In this document: in pieces, positions 7,806 through 15,789 of the stretch
Position numbering within the stretch: position 1 is the stretch's first letter
How the letters are laid out: every line of letters starts with the position of its first letter
Assembly (NCBI GenBank): GCA_964447605.1
Contig: CAYUTA010000014.1
Span: forward strand, 1 to 54,371
DNA: 54,371 nucleotides
From: CAYUTA01 sp964447605
GTDB lineage: Bacteria; Bacillota; Clostridia; Christensenellales; CAG-138
Direction: 5' to 3'
Program-made: the position numbers and the translations under genes
Notes under the pieces: generated by a model
What the model was told of the DNA's origin: nothing
Databases searched by the model: none
What the model saw: only the letters and a program-made list of their open reading frames with translations

Positions 7806-8540
7806 TTAGTGCGGAATGGTTACGTAATCCATCGGGTTGACCGCCTTGCCGGAAACGAAGAAGCCGAAGTGTACGTGGGGCAGGTCGCCGCATTCGGATA
7901 CGGCGGTCGCGCCGACTTTACCAATGACCTCGCCGGCGTTCACCTTCTGGCCTTCCTTGACGGTCACGGCCGGGTCGAGGTTGGCATAGAGGCTCACGCG
8001 GTCGTTGTTATGCGCAATGGTGACTACGGTGCCGAGCGCGTCGTCCTCATAGATCTTTTCCACGGTTCCGGCCAGCGTAGCGGTCACGTTGGACCCAACC
8101 TCGGACGAGATGTCGACGCCCATATGCGTCGTCCACTGGTCCAGCGTGCGCGAGTAAATCAGGTGCTCGTCGGCATAGCCCCAGATGACCTCGCCCTTAA
8201 CGGGCGCCGCGCCCTTCTTCAACCGCGCCGCGCTCGAGGACGACTTCGGTGTGGCGGTCGGCTGCGGTGTGGCGGTCGGCTGCGGCGTGGCGGTCGGCAG
8301 CGGCGTGTTTTTTGCGTACAGGGCTTCATCGCCAGCCTGCCGCGCTTCAAGCACGGATTGCTGCTGTTGCTGCTGCGTCTGTTCGGCCTGCGGCGCTTGT
8401 TCCTGGCCATCGGCCGGCAGCGTGGTCAAAACGATGGCGGTACCTACGATGAGCAGGCATATGAACAATACGATATAGAACCCCTGCTTTCGGAGGAAAT
8501 CCCTGGGTTTGGAGTCAAAATTCCGGTTTTCTTCGATCAT
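7806..8540 (-). CDS. spoIIQ: stage II sporulation protein Q, LytM/M23 endopeptidase domain
   Basis: The 244-residue protein starts at ATG 8540 behind AGAGGTGA. It has a short cytoplasmic N-terminus, one membrane helix (about 21-41), a Gln/Ala-rich stretch, a TATPQP repeat linker, and a C-terminal LytM domain. The segment LIYSRTLDQWTTHMGVDIS strongly resembles clostridial SpoIIQ. All LytM metal ligands appear present (H139, D143, H222 in HVH with H224), unlike the degenerate Bacillus subtilis protein, so it may have endopeptidase activity. SpoIIQ is made in the forespore and pairs with SpoIIIAH across the septum. A sigma-F-like promoter lies directly upstream, which agrees with this identity. 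Confidence 0.85.
   Translation of the reverse strand: MIEENRNFDSKPRDFLRKQGFYIVLFICLLIVGTAIVLTTLPADGQEQAPQAEQTQQQQQQSVLEARQAGDEALYAKNTPLPTATPQPTATPQPTATPKSSSSAARLKKGAAPVKGEVIWGYADEHLIYSRTLDQWTTHMGVDISSEVGSNVTATLAGTVEKIYEDDALGTVVTIAHNNDRVSLYANLDPAVTVKEGQKVNAGEVIGKVGATAVSECGDLPHVHFGFFVSGKAVNPMDYVTIPH
8251..8304 (-). repeat. three tandem 18-bp repeats within spoIIQ
   Basis: Three nearly identical 18-mers (units at 8251, 8269 and 8287, core GTGGCGGTCGG) encode the TATPQP linker between the membrane helix and the LytM domain. The repeat number could vary between strains. Confidence 0.8.
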
Positions 8541-8561
8541 TATCAAAATCACCTCTGCGGC

Positions 8562-8592
8562 TAGTATGTCCGGCAGAGGCGACCTGATATAC
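8562..8592 (-). promoter_or_regulatory. sigma-F-type forespore promoter for spoIIQ
   Basis: Read on the minus strand: GTATA (8592-8588), a 16-nt spacer, then GGACATACTA (8571-8562). This fits the sigma-F pattern of GYWTA followed by GGnnAnAnTA. The predicted start leaves a short leader that keeps the AGAGGTGA ribosome binding site. Confidence 0.55.
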
Positions 8593-8744
8593 ATGTTTTC
8601 GCAACCACATCCGTGGATGCAGCCGCAAAGCAGGCGGCGGAAGACGGAACCGGGCTTCGCGGATTGCCGCGGAACGGGCCGAGCGGATGGCAGAAGGGAC
8701 CCAAAGGCGAAAAGCCGCGCGGAACCCGGCGGTTAAACGCGTGT

Positions 8745-10025
8745 TTAGCCGATATGCGCTTTTCCGCCCATATACATACGCAGCGGCTCGGGAATGGCGA
8801 CCGTGCCGTCGGCGCGCAGGTTGTTTTCCAAAAATGCGATCAGCATTCTCGGCGGCGCGACTACGGTGTTGTTGAGCGTATGCGCAAAGTAGTTGCCCGT
8901 TTCCTTATTTTTGATGCGGATGCCGAGCCTGCGGGCCTGCGCGTCGCCGAGGCTGCTGCAGCTGCCCACCTCGAAATATTTTTTCTGGCGGGGCGACCAC
9001 GCCTCCACGTCCACGCTTTTGACCTTGAGATCGGCCAAGTCGCCCGCGCAGCACTCCAGCGTGCGCACGGGAATGTCCAGCGAGCGGAAAAAGTCTACGG
9101 TATTCTGCGCGAGCCTGAAGAACCAATCCATGCTCTCACCGGGTCTGCACACCACGACCATCTCCTGCTTTTCAAACTGATGGATGCGGTACACCCCGCG
9201 TTCCTCGATGCCGTGCGCGCCCACCTCCTTGCGGAAACACGGCGAATAGCTCGTCAGGCACTGCGGCAGGGACTCTTCGTCAAGGAACGTATCGATGAAC
9301 TTGCCGATCATGCTGTGCTCGCTCGTGCCGATGAGGTAAAGGTCCTCGCCCTCGATTTTATACATCATGCCTTCCATCTCGGCAAAGCTCATGACGCCGT
9401 TTACCACGCCGCCGCGGATCATATAGGGCGGAATATAATAGGTAAATCCGCGGTCGATCATGAAATCGCGCGCGTAGGAAAGCACGGCCGAATGCAGCCG
9501 CGCAATCTCGCCGTACAGGTAATAAAAGCCGTTTCCGCTGGTCTTTCTCGCGCTGTCGAGGTCGATGCCGCCCACGCGCTCCATGATGTCCACATGGTAG
9601 GGAATTTCAAAGTCCGGCGCCACGGGCTCGCCAAAGCGCTCCACCTCGACGTTTTCGCTGTCGTCGCGGCCGGCGGGCACGCTGGAGTCCATGATGTTGG
9701 GGATGACGAGCATACGCTTTCTGATCTCGGCGGAAAGCTCGTTTTCGCGCTCGGCCAGCCGCGTCATCTCGTCGGCCATGGCGGAAACCTCCGCCTTGGC
9801 GGCCTCCGCCTCGTCGCGCTTCCCCTGCGCCATCAGGTTGCCGATGGATTTGCTGATGACGTTGCGCCTGTTGCGCAGCTCGTCGCAGCGCATATGCGCC
9901 TGCCGGTACGCCGCGTCGAGCGCGAGCACCTCGTCGACAAGCGGAAGCTTTTCATCCTGGAACTTCTTTTTGATATTCTCTCTGACCAACTCGGGGTCGG
10001 AGCGGACCAGCTTCATATCGAGCAT
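8745..10025 (-). CDS. serS: seryl-tRNA synthetase
   Basis: The 426-residue class II synthetase starts at ATG 10025 behind TTGGAGGATAACGCC. The N-terminal coiled-coil arm that grips the long variable arm of tRNA-Ser covers about residues 28-105. The catalytic core includes the TSEHSMIGKF region, motif 2 (CFRKEVGAHG) and motif 3 in the C-terminal part (SSLGDAQARRLGIRIK). It charges tRNA-Ser with serine in the cytosol. The length is normal. It follows argS in the same direction across a 138-bp gap carrying a palindrome, so the two may be transcribed separately. Confidence 0.96.
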   Translation of the reverse strand: MLDMKLVRSDPELVRENIKKKFQDEKLPLVDEVLALDAAYRQAHMRCDELRNRRNVISKSIGNLMAQGKRDEAEAAKAEVSAMADEMTRLAERENELSAEIRKRMLVIPNIMDSSVPAGRDDSENVEVERFGEPVAPDFEIPYHVDIMERVGGIDLDSARKTSGNGFYYLYGEIARLHSAVLSYARDFMIDRGFTYYIPPYMIRGGVVNGVMSFAEMEGMMYKIEGEDLYLIGTSEHSMIGKFIDTFLDEESLPQCLTSYSPCFRKEVGAHGIEERGVYRIHQFEKQEMVVVCRPGESMDWFFRLAQNTVDFFRSLDIPVRTLECCAGDLADLKVKSVDVEAWSPRQKKYFEVGSCSSLGDAQARRLGIRIKNKETGNYFAHTLNNTVVAPPRMLIAFLENNLRADGTVAIPEPLRMYMGGKAHIG

Positions 10026-10105
10026 GGCGTTATCCTCCAAGTAAAATCCTTTTTATGCGGAACGCTCCGCGGGGACGCTGTCCCCATACGTTGCTGCAAA
10101 TGGGA

Positions 10106-10132
10106 TGCCAAAGGGCGGTCCGCCCTTTGGCA
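10106..10132. repeat. intergenic palindrome of the CGCCCTTTG family, copy 1
   Basis: TGCCAAAGGGCGG (10106-10118) pairs with CCGCCCTTTGGCA (10120-10132) around a single central base. It lies between argS and serS. A related but imperfect palindrome with the same CCGCCCTTTG arm is at 14736-14760. Confidence 0.6.
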
Positions 10133-10163
10133 GGGGTCGGGGCGGAACTTCGCATCCCGTACC

Positions 10164-11852
10164 CTACATCCGTTCTGGCGCGGCGACGCCGATCAGGCCG
10201 AGGCCGATTTGAACGACCTGCGCGGCGGCCTTGGTAAGCGTCAGCCGCGCGTTGCGCACGGCCGGGTCGTCGGCCATGATGCGCTGCTCGTAGTAAAAGC
10301 GGTTGAACGAGGAGCACACGCCGATGATTGCGCGGCTGACCAGGTAGGGCTCGTTTTTCTCCATTGCCTCACGCACCGCTTCCGGGAATGCGGCGATGGC
10401 GGAGACGACCGCGGCGGATTCCGGGTCGCTAAGCAGGGCATAATCCGGCTCGCCCTCGGGCTGCGCCTTCCGCAGGACCGAGCGGGCGCGCGCATGGGTA
10501 TACTGCGCGTAGGGGCCGGTTTCGCCGTCAAAGTTGAGCGCGGTTTCCCAGTCGAACTGCACGTCCTTGATGCGACCGTTGTACAGGCCGTTCCAGATCA
10601 CCGCGCCCACGCCGACCTCGGCGGCCACGCGGCGCTTATCCGGGAGCTCCGGACTCTTTTGGCAAATGATTTCATAGGTCTTTTCCACGGCGGCGCGCAG
10701 CACGTCGATTAAATAGATCACCTTGCCGTGGCGCGTGGAGAGCGTGCCGTCCTTGACGCTGACCATGCCGAAGGATACGTGCACGAGGTCTTTGGCCCAT
10801 TCGTAGCCCATCAGCTCAACAACCTTGAACCATTGGCGGAAATGCAGGTCCTGCTGATACGCGACCACATAGAGGCATTTGGCAAAGTCGTAGGTATCCT
10901 TGCGGTAGAGCGCGGCGGCGATGTCGCGCGTGGCGTAAAGCGTCGCGCCGTCGCTGCGCAAAATGATGCACGGCGGCATCTTCCATTCGGAAAGGTCGAC
11001 GATCTGCGCGCCGTTGTCGAGCCTGAGCAGGCCCCTTTCCTTCAGTTCCTCCACCACGCGGTCCATCTTGTCGTTGTAAAAGCTTTCCCCGGCATAGCTG
11101 TCGAACCGGATGCCAAGCATGTCGTAGACGCGGCTGGCCTCGTTCAGCGTCAATTCCTTCATCCACAGATAGAGCTCCGTGGCCTCCGCATCGCCGTCTT
11201 CGATGCGTTTGAACCATGCGCGCGCCGCGTCGTTGAGCGAATCGTCCTTTTCCGCCTCGTCGTGGAAGCGGACATAGAGCCCGACCAGAGCGGCCACGCC
11301 GGTGCGGTCGATCTCCTCCCGGCAGCCCCAGGCCTTGTAGGCGTAGAGCATCTTGCCAAACTGCGTGCCCCAGTCGCCTAAATGGTTGATGCCCACGCAA
11401 CGATAGCCCATATGCTCGTAGATATGGTACAGCGCGCTGCCGATGACCGTGCTGCGCAGATGGCCGATATGGAACGGCTTGGCGATGTTGACCGCGGAAA
11501 AGTCGATGCAGATGTTGCGCCCGCCGCCGACCCGGCTGCCGCCATAGCGGGTGCCCTCGGCAAATACGCGCCTCAGCACAGCCCTGCTCAGCGCGGTCCT
11601 GTTTATGTAAAAGTTCAGATACGGCCCGGCGGCAGCGGCCTTTTCCACGCCGTCCGGCAGGACGACCGTATCCGCCAGCTCCGCCGCGATTGCCGCCGGC
11701 GCCTTTTTGAGTTGTTTGGCCAGCCGGAAGCAGGGAAACGCGTAGTCGCCCATTTCCGGGTTTGGCGGCGTTTCCATCCAGCAAGCCGGCTCCGCGGCGT
11801 CCATGCCGCAGGCTGCGGCGATTGCCCTAGCAATTTCCAATTGAAAATCCAT
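10164..11852 (-). CDS. argS: arginyl-tRNA synthetase
   Basis: The 562-residue class I synthetase starts at ATG 11852 behind GGATGGAG. The N-terminal Add1-like domain (1-100) is followed by the nucleotide-binding site with the HIGH signature in AKPFHIGHLRSTVIG. The second signature loop reads GTLSTRHGKVI, a non-canonical KMSKS region as is common in ArgRS. The C-terminal anticodon-binding domain holds SFNRFYYEQRI. It attaches arginine to tRNA-Arg in the cytosol. The length is typical, with no sign of damage. It is the first gene of the argS-serS direction. Confidence 0.96.
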   Translation of the reverse strand: MDFQLEIARAIAAACGMDAAEPACWMETPPNPEMGDYAFPCFRLAKQLKKAPAAIAAELADTVVLPDGVEKAAAAGPYLNFYINRTALSRAVLRRVFAEGTRYGGSRVGGGRNICIDFSAVNIAKPFHIGHLRSTVIGSALYHIYEHMGYRCVGINHLGDWGTQFGKMLYAYKAWGCREEIDRTGVAALVGLYVRFHDEAEKDDSLNDAARAWFKRIEDGDAEATELYLWMKELTLNEASRVYDMLGIRFDSYAGESFYNDKMDRVVEELKERGLLRLDNGAQIVDLSEWKMPPCIILRSDGATLYATRDIAAALYRKDTYDFAKCLYVVAYQQDLHFRQWFKVVELMGYEWAKDLVHVSFGMVSVKDGTLSTRHGKVIYLIDVLRAAVEKTYEIICQKSPELPDKRRVAAEVGVGAVIWNGLYNGRIKDVQFDWETALNFDGETGPYAQYTHARARSVLRKAQPEGEPDYALLSDPESAAVVSAIAAFPEAVREAMEKNEPYLVSRAIIGVCSSFNRFYYEQRIMADDPAVRNARLTLTKAAAQVVQIGLGLIGVAAPERM

Positions 11853-12008
11853 TGTCTACTCCATCCCATTTTTCTGATATCGTTCGGACAGCGGTCAACT
11901 TGCGCCGGCTGCCGCAGCGGACGGTTACAGGCCATGAGTATACCAGACTTTTCGGCGCTTGTTAAGAAAAAAACACAAATTTTGCATCCGACTGCCGGGC
12001 CGGCCGTG

Positions 12009-12036
12009 TTGCCGGGCGGCGAAACTATGCTATACT
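12009..12036 (+). promoter_or_regulatory. sigma-A promoter for the dipeptidase gene
   Basis: TTGCCG (12009-12014), a 16-nt spacer ending in TGC, then TATACT (12031-12036), which is an extended -10. It lies 34 bases upstream of the ATG at 12071. Confidence 0.55.
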
Positions 12037-12070
12037 GATAGCATTGCCAGATTACGGAGGGTTCATAGCC

Positions 12071-13411
12071 ATGCTGCAAGACAGAATCAACGCCCGTTTT
12101 GACGAGCAAATCCAGTCGATCAAAGAGCTTATCTCCATTCCGAGCGTTTCGCGCGGGGAGGCGTTGCCCGGCATGCCGCTCGGCAGGCACGTTCACGACG
12201 CGCTGACGTACACGCTGGAGCTTGCCGGAAAGCTTGGGTTTGAAAGCGCCCGCTCGCTCGACGGCTACTGCGGCGTGGTGGACTACGGAACGGGCGACGA
12301 AATGCTCATGATTATGGCGCATCTCGACGTGGTGCCGGCGGGTCCCGCGTGGTCGAGCGACCCATTTGCGCCGGAGATCCGCAACGGCCGCCTGTACGGA
12401 CGCGGCGTGGTGGACGATAAGGGCCCGGCTGTTTGCGCGCTGTATGCGCTCAGCGCCGTCAGGGAGGCGGGCGTGCCGCTGCGCCGCCGCGTGCGCATCC
12501 TGCTGGGTTGCGACGAGGAAAAGGACTGGGCGTGCATTGACCGTTATAAGCGGACGGAACCCGAGCCTGCGCTGGCGTTTACGCCCGACGGGAGCTACCC
12601 GGTGGTGCATTCCGAAATGAACATCTGCCAGACCGTGTATGAAAAAAAGTGGGCGGGGAGCGGCGTGCGTATCGACTGCGGGACTGCGGCCAACGTCATC
12701 CCGGGCGAGGCCGCGGCAAAGCTCCCCTTTGCGGCGCAGGCTGTGGCGGCAAAGGACGACGGGGTTGTGCTCGGCGGCAGCGGCAATGTGCTGCGCGCGG
12801 CGGGGCGCGGCGGCCACGCGGCCGAACCGGAGCTTGCGCATAACGCCCTGTCGGCGTTGCTTGGCGCGCTTTGCGAGCAGCCGCTCGATTCGGACGATCT
12901 GGCCACGGCGTCCGCGCTGCACGCGCTGCTGGGGTATGACCGGCACGGCGAGGGCTTCGGGCTCGACATCACGGATGATTCCGGCCGCCTGACGCTCTCG
13001 CCCGATATGCTGAAATGGGACGATACGGGCGTGCGCATAACGCTCGACTGCCGTTACCCGTTCAGCCTGACGCGGGAGGCGCTGCTGGAAACGCTTGACA
13101 AAACATTTGCGGCCATCGGCTTTACACGCACGTTTGTCAAGCACAGCGATGGGCACTTCATTGCCCCGGACAGCGAGCTGGTCGAGACGCTGCTGGATAT
13201 TTATAAAAAGCATACCGGTCACGATGCCAAACCGCTGTCCATCGGCGGCGGCACGTATGCGCGCGCGTTTGCCAACGCGGTTGCGTTTGGAATCGAGCCG
13301 GAGGACGGGATTTCCGAGTGCCATATGCCGGACGAATCCAGCGGGCTTGAGGAGATTCGCTTCAACACCGTGGTCATGGCCGAGGCCATTGCCGGATTGG
13401 CAGGAAGGTGA
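12071..13411 (+). CDS. pepV: M20 family dipeptidase, PepV type
   Basis: The 446-residue zinc aminopeptidase starts at ATG 12071 behind ACGGAGGG; a TTG 27 bases earlier is rejected. The M20 metal-site signatures are present: AHLDVVP, then GRGVVDDKGP, then CDEEKDW, and a late His in ECHMPDESS. A lid domain lies between about residues 170 and 360. PepV enzymes release N-terminal residues from dipeptides in the cytosol, completing peptide use. The neighbouring riboswitch-controlled amino-acid importer suggests a shared amino-acid supply theme, but the two transcription units are separate. Confidence 0.88.
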   Translation: MLQDRINARFDEQIQSIKELISIPSVSRGEALPGMPLGRHVHDALTYTLELAGKLGFESARSLDGYCGVVDYGTGDEMLMIMAHLDVVPAGPAWSSDPFAPEIRNGRLYGRGVVDDKGPAVCALYALSAVREAGVPLRRRVRILLGCDEEKDWACIDRYKRTEPEPALAFTPDGSYPVVHSEMNICQTVYEKKWAGSGVRIDCGTAANVIPGEAAAKLPFAAQAVAAKDDGVVLGGSGNVLRAAGRGGHAAEPELAHNALSALLGALCEQPLDSDDLATASALHALLGYDRHGEGFGLDITDDSGRLTLSPDMLKWDDTGVRITLDCRYPFSLTREALLETLDKTFAAIGFTRTFVKHSDGHFIAPDSELVETLLDIYKKHTGHDAKPLSIGGGTYARAFANAVAFGIEPEDGISECHMPDESSGLEEIRFNTVVMAEAIAGLAGR

Positions 13412-13541
13412 GTTGCGCTTGACCGGCCAATGTGCAGCCGACGGCGCGGCCGAAGCCGGGCAGCTTCGCCCCCATACGGCCGTACGGAGGCGAGGGCCGA
13501 GGGCCAATGCGGCCATTTTGCAGATTTTCCAAAATATGGGC

Positions 13542-13569
13542 TTGACAAGTCCGTATGAAAGCATATAGG
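13542..13569 (+). promoter_or_regulatory. sigma-A promoter upstream of the lysine riboswitch
   Basis: TTGACA (13542-13547), a 16-nt spacer, then TATAGG (13564-13569). The predicted start near 13576 lies just before the first conserved riboswitch bases. Confidence 0.55.
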
Positions 13570-13584
13570 ATAATATATAATCAA

Positions 13585-13740
13585 ATGACGGACTGGGTAG
13601 AGGCGCAGCCGACAGGAGTATCTTTGCATAGCCGCGCAGGGCGTTGAAGCGGAGAGAAAGGGGAGGCTGCCGAAGCAGGCGAGGCGATGCGGGCCGAATC
13701 TGCTGGGCGTCGGGAGAACATCCCGACGACTGTCACAGGT
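13585..13740 (+). promoter_or_regulatory. lysine riboswitch (L box)
   Basis: The conserved L-box blocks appear in order: GTAGAGGCGC, then a GAGTA loop element, GAAAGGGGAGGCTGCCGAAG, a central GCTGGGC, and the terminal ACTGTCACAG. Their spacing fits the five-way-junction aptamer (Rfam lysine family). A terminator follows at 13791. When lysine is bound, this class normally lets the terminator form and shuts off the downstream gene. The controlled operon is an amino-acid ABC importer, which therefore probably takes up lysine. Confidence 0.9.
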
Positions 13741-13790
13741 TTGACTGTGAAGCGCTATCATTCATGCCAAGGCGGTCCCTTTGGAATCAC

Positions 13791-13830
13791 GGCGGCTGGA
13801 GTGAAGCTCCGGCCGCCGTTTGAGTTTTTC
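13791..13830 (+). terminator. riboswitch expression-platform terminator
   Basis: CGGCGGCTGGAG (13791-13802) pairs with CTCCGGCCGCCG (13808-13819), a 12-bp stem with one T-G pair and a 5-nt loop. TTTGAGTTTTT follows. It lies 50 bases after the lysine aptamer and 48 bases before the first transporter gene. Confidence 0.85.
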
Positions 13831-13877
13831 GGGCCGTAACCCCGCAAAATTCATCATGTGACTGGAGGAACCCACCC

Positions 13878-14702
13878 ATGCGTAAAATTCTTGCACTTAT
13901 CCTTTCCCTCATGCTCGTTCTTTCCCTTGCCGCCTGTGCAAAGAAAGCCGGCGACAACACCCTTACCGTAGCGATGGAATGCGCCTACGCGCCCTATAAC
14001 TGGACGCAGCCCGACGATTCCAACGGCGCGGTCCCCATCAAGGACAGCCCGGACTATGCCTATGGTTACGACGTGATGATGGCCAAGAAGATTGCCGAAG
14101 CACTCGGCATGGAGCTTGAGATCGTCAAACTGGACTGGGACTCTCTCGTGCCCGCGGTGCAGAGCGGCACGGTGGACTGCGTGATCGCGGGCCAGTCCAT
14201 CACCAGCGCCCGCATGAAGATGGTGGACTTTACCGCGCCCTACTACTATGCTTCCATCGTCGCGCTGACCCCGTCGAGCAGCGCGTACGCCTCCGCCGGG
14301 GGCGTAGCGGATCTTGCGGAGGCAACCTGCACGAGCCAGATCAACACCGTCTGGTACGACGTATGTCTGCCGCAGATTGAAAACGCAAACGTCCTCCCCG
14401 CGCAGGACAGCGCGCCCGCAATGCTGGTGGCGCTCAACAGCGGCCGCTGCGACGTGGTGGTGACGGACATGCCGACCGCTATGGCGGCCTGCGTGGCCTA
14501 TCCAAACTTCACTCTGCTCGACTTTTCCGGCAGCGACGACGATTTTGCGGTATCCGACGAAGAGATCAACATTGGCATCTCGCTGCGCAAGGGCAGCTCC
14601 GAACTGCAGGCCGCCATCAACGGCGTGCTCGCCACCATGGCCGTGGACGACTTCACCTCCATGATGGACGAGGCGATCTCCGTACAGCCGCTGAGCGAAT
14701 AG
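13878..14702 (+). CDS. amino acid (probably lysine) ABC transporter substrate-binding lipoprotein
   Basis: The 274-residue protein starts at ATG 13878 behind ACTGGAGG. A signal peptide ends in the lipobox LAAC (Cys20), so the mature protein is lipid-anchored outside the membrane. The rest has the type II periplasmic-binding fold of the polar amino acid family: YAPYNW near the N-terminus, YGYDVMMAKKIAEALGMELE, and MKMVDFTAPYYYASI. It delivers substrate to the permease and ATPase encoded downstream. The lysine riboswitch just upstream is the main reason to propose lysine; arginine or histidine cannot be excluded from the protein alone. Confidence 0.88.
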   Translation: MRKILALILSLMLVLSLAACAKKAGDNTLTVAMECAYAPYNWTQPDDSNGAVPIKDSPDYAYGYDVMMAKKIAEALGMELEIVKLDWDSLVPAVQSGTVDCVIAGQSITSARMKMVDFTAPYYYASIVALTPSSSAYASAGGVADLAEATCTSQINTVWYDVCLPQIENANVLPAQDSAPAMLVALNSGRCDVVVTDMPTAMAACVAYPNFTLLDFSGSDDDFAVSDEEINIGISLRKGSSELQAAINGVLATMAVDDFTSMMDEAISVQPLSE

Positions 14703-14715
14703 AAACGGGCTGACT

Positions 14716-14760
14716 GGGGCGCCGCCCCAAACCCCGTTCAAGGACGGCCGCCCTTTGAAC
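14716..14760. repeat. intergenic palindromes inside the transporter operon, CGCCCTTTG family copy 2
   Basis: GGGGCGCCGCCCC (14716-14728) is self-complementary. GTTCAAGGACGG (14736-14747) pairs with CCGCCCTTTGAAC (14748-14760) with one mismatch and one bulge. The second element resembles the palindrome at 10106-10132. Confidence 0.5.
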
Positions 14761-14897
14761 CCCCATATGGGAGCCCAGGGGCGCGTCCGCGGGGCGGCAA
14801 AACGCAGACAGGCCGCTTCGGCGGAAAGCCGAAAAGGCCGGAATAAAGCGGGGGGCCGCGGGCCCTCCGACAATCCCATCGCAACCATTCAACCGTC

Positions 14898-14922
14898 AAA
14901 AAAGTGGCCCCGCCACTTTTTT
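14898..14922 (+). terminator. internal terminator/attenuator between binding protein and permease
   Basis: AAAAAAGTGG (14898-14907) pairs with CCACTTTTTT (14913-14922) around CCCCG, giving a stem whose 3' arm supplies the T-run. It ends 24 bases before the permease ATG and could make the binding protein more abundant than the membrane subunits. Confidence 0.65.
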
Positions 14923-14946
14923 GGCGCTCTTAGGAGGAACGCTTTT

Positions 14947-15786
14947 ATGACATCCCTACCGGAAGATTTTTGGGGACGGGCGCTCTATCTGCTTGAGTGC
15001 TACGGCGCAAGCTTTGCCCGGGGCGCGGGGGTCACGATGGTCATTGCGCTCGTTTCCACCGCGCTCGGCTGCATCATCGGCTTTTCCGTGGGCGTGGTGC
15101 AGACCATTCCGACGAATAAGAAGGCGCGGCCCGTGCAATGGTATCTGCTTGCGGTGGCGCGCTTTTTGCTCAACGCCTATGTGGAGGTCTTCCGCGGCAC
15201 GCCCATGATGGTGCAGGCCATGTTCATCTACTATGGTTCCGCACAGCTGCTTAACATCCATATGGGCATGTGGGAAGCGGCGCTGTTCATTGTATCCATC
15301 AATACGGGCGCGTACATGGCCGAAACCGTCCGCGGCGGCATCCTTTCCATCGATCCCGGCCAGACCGAGGGCGCCAAGGCCATCGGCATGACCCACGTAC
15401 AGACCATGACGAGCGTGATCCTCCCGCAGGCGCTGCGCAACATCATGCCGCAGATCGGCAACAACCTCATCATCAATATCAAGGACACCTGCGTATTGAG
15501 CGTCATCGGCACGGTAGAGCTGTTTTTCACCACAAAGAGCGTGGCGGGCGCGCTGTATACCTACTTCGAGGCGTTTACCATCACGATGGCGATCTATTTT
15601 GCGCTGACCTTTACCTGCTCGCGCCTGCTGCGCTGGTGGGAGGGCAGGATGGACGGACCGGACAGCTATGATCTCTACGACCTTTCCACAACGGATACGC
15701 TGGCGCATACCACGGGCATGTACAGCTATCCAAAGGGGCCGAAAATCGGCAATTTCAACCTCGATTCCCGGGACGGAGGACGATGA
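14947..15786 (+). CDS. amino acid ABC transporter permease (HisM/GlnP family)
   Basis: The 279-residue membrane protein starts at ATG 14947 behind TAGGAGGAAC; the open frame continues upstream through intergenic repeats without a ribosome binding site. It has several hydrophobic helices and the permease EAA loop EGAKAIGMTHVQTMTSVILP, which contacts the ATPase. EVFRGTPMMVQ is a hallmark of the polar amino acid permease family. The C-terminal 40 residues are an unusual hydrophilic tail (DSYDLYDLSTTDTLAHT). It probably acts as a homodimer, since only one permease gene is present. Confidence 0.92.
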   Translation: MTSLPEDFWGRALYLLECYGASFARGAGVTMVIALVSTALGCIIGFSVGVVQTIPTNKKARPVQWYLLAVARFLLNAYVEVFRGTPMMVQAMFIYYGSAQLLNIHMGMWEAALFIVSINTGAYMAETVRGGILSIDPGQTEGAKAIGMTHVQTMTSVILPQALRNIMPQIGNNLIINIKDTCVLSVIGTVELFFTTKSVAGALYTYFEAFTITMAIYFALTFTCSRLLRWWEGRMDGPDSYDLYDLSTTDTLAHTTGMYSYPKGPKIGNFNLDSRDGGR

Positions 15787-15789
15787 GCG

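Noticed and set aside
8251..8304. Regular 18-bp repeats as a CRISPR-like array
   Set aside because: The units are directly tandem, in frame within spoIIQ, and encode the TATPQP linker. There are no spacers.
8540..8580. Hairpin CCTCTGC/GCAGAGG that would hide the spoIIQ ribosome binding site
   Set aside because: The 5' arm lies upstream of the predicted sigma-F transcription start, so it would not be in the mRNA.
10026..10163. T-box leader for serS
   Set aside because: The gap is only 138 bases, and I find neither the conserved T-box bulge sequence nor a terminator with T-run.
8613..10712. 699-codon open frame on the plus strand
   Set aside because: It lies antisense to serS and argS, has no ribosome binding site and no recognisable content. 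It is a product of GC-rich third positions.
11615..13564. 649-codon open frame on the minus strand
   Set aside because: It is antisense to the dipeptidase gene and overlaps the argS start in another frame. The dipeptidase has clear motifs and a good start, so this is a shadow.
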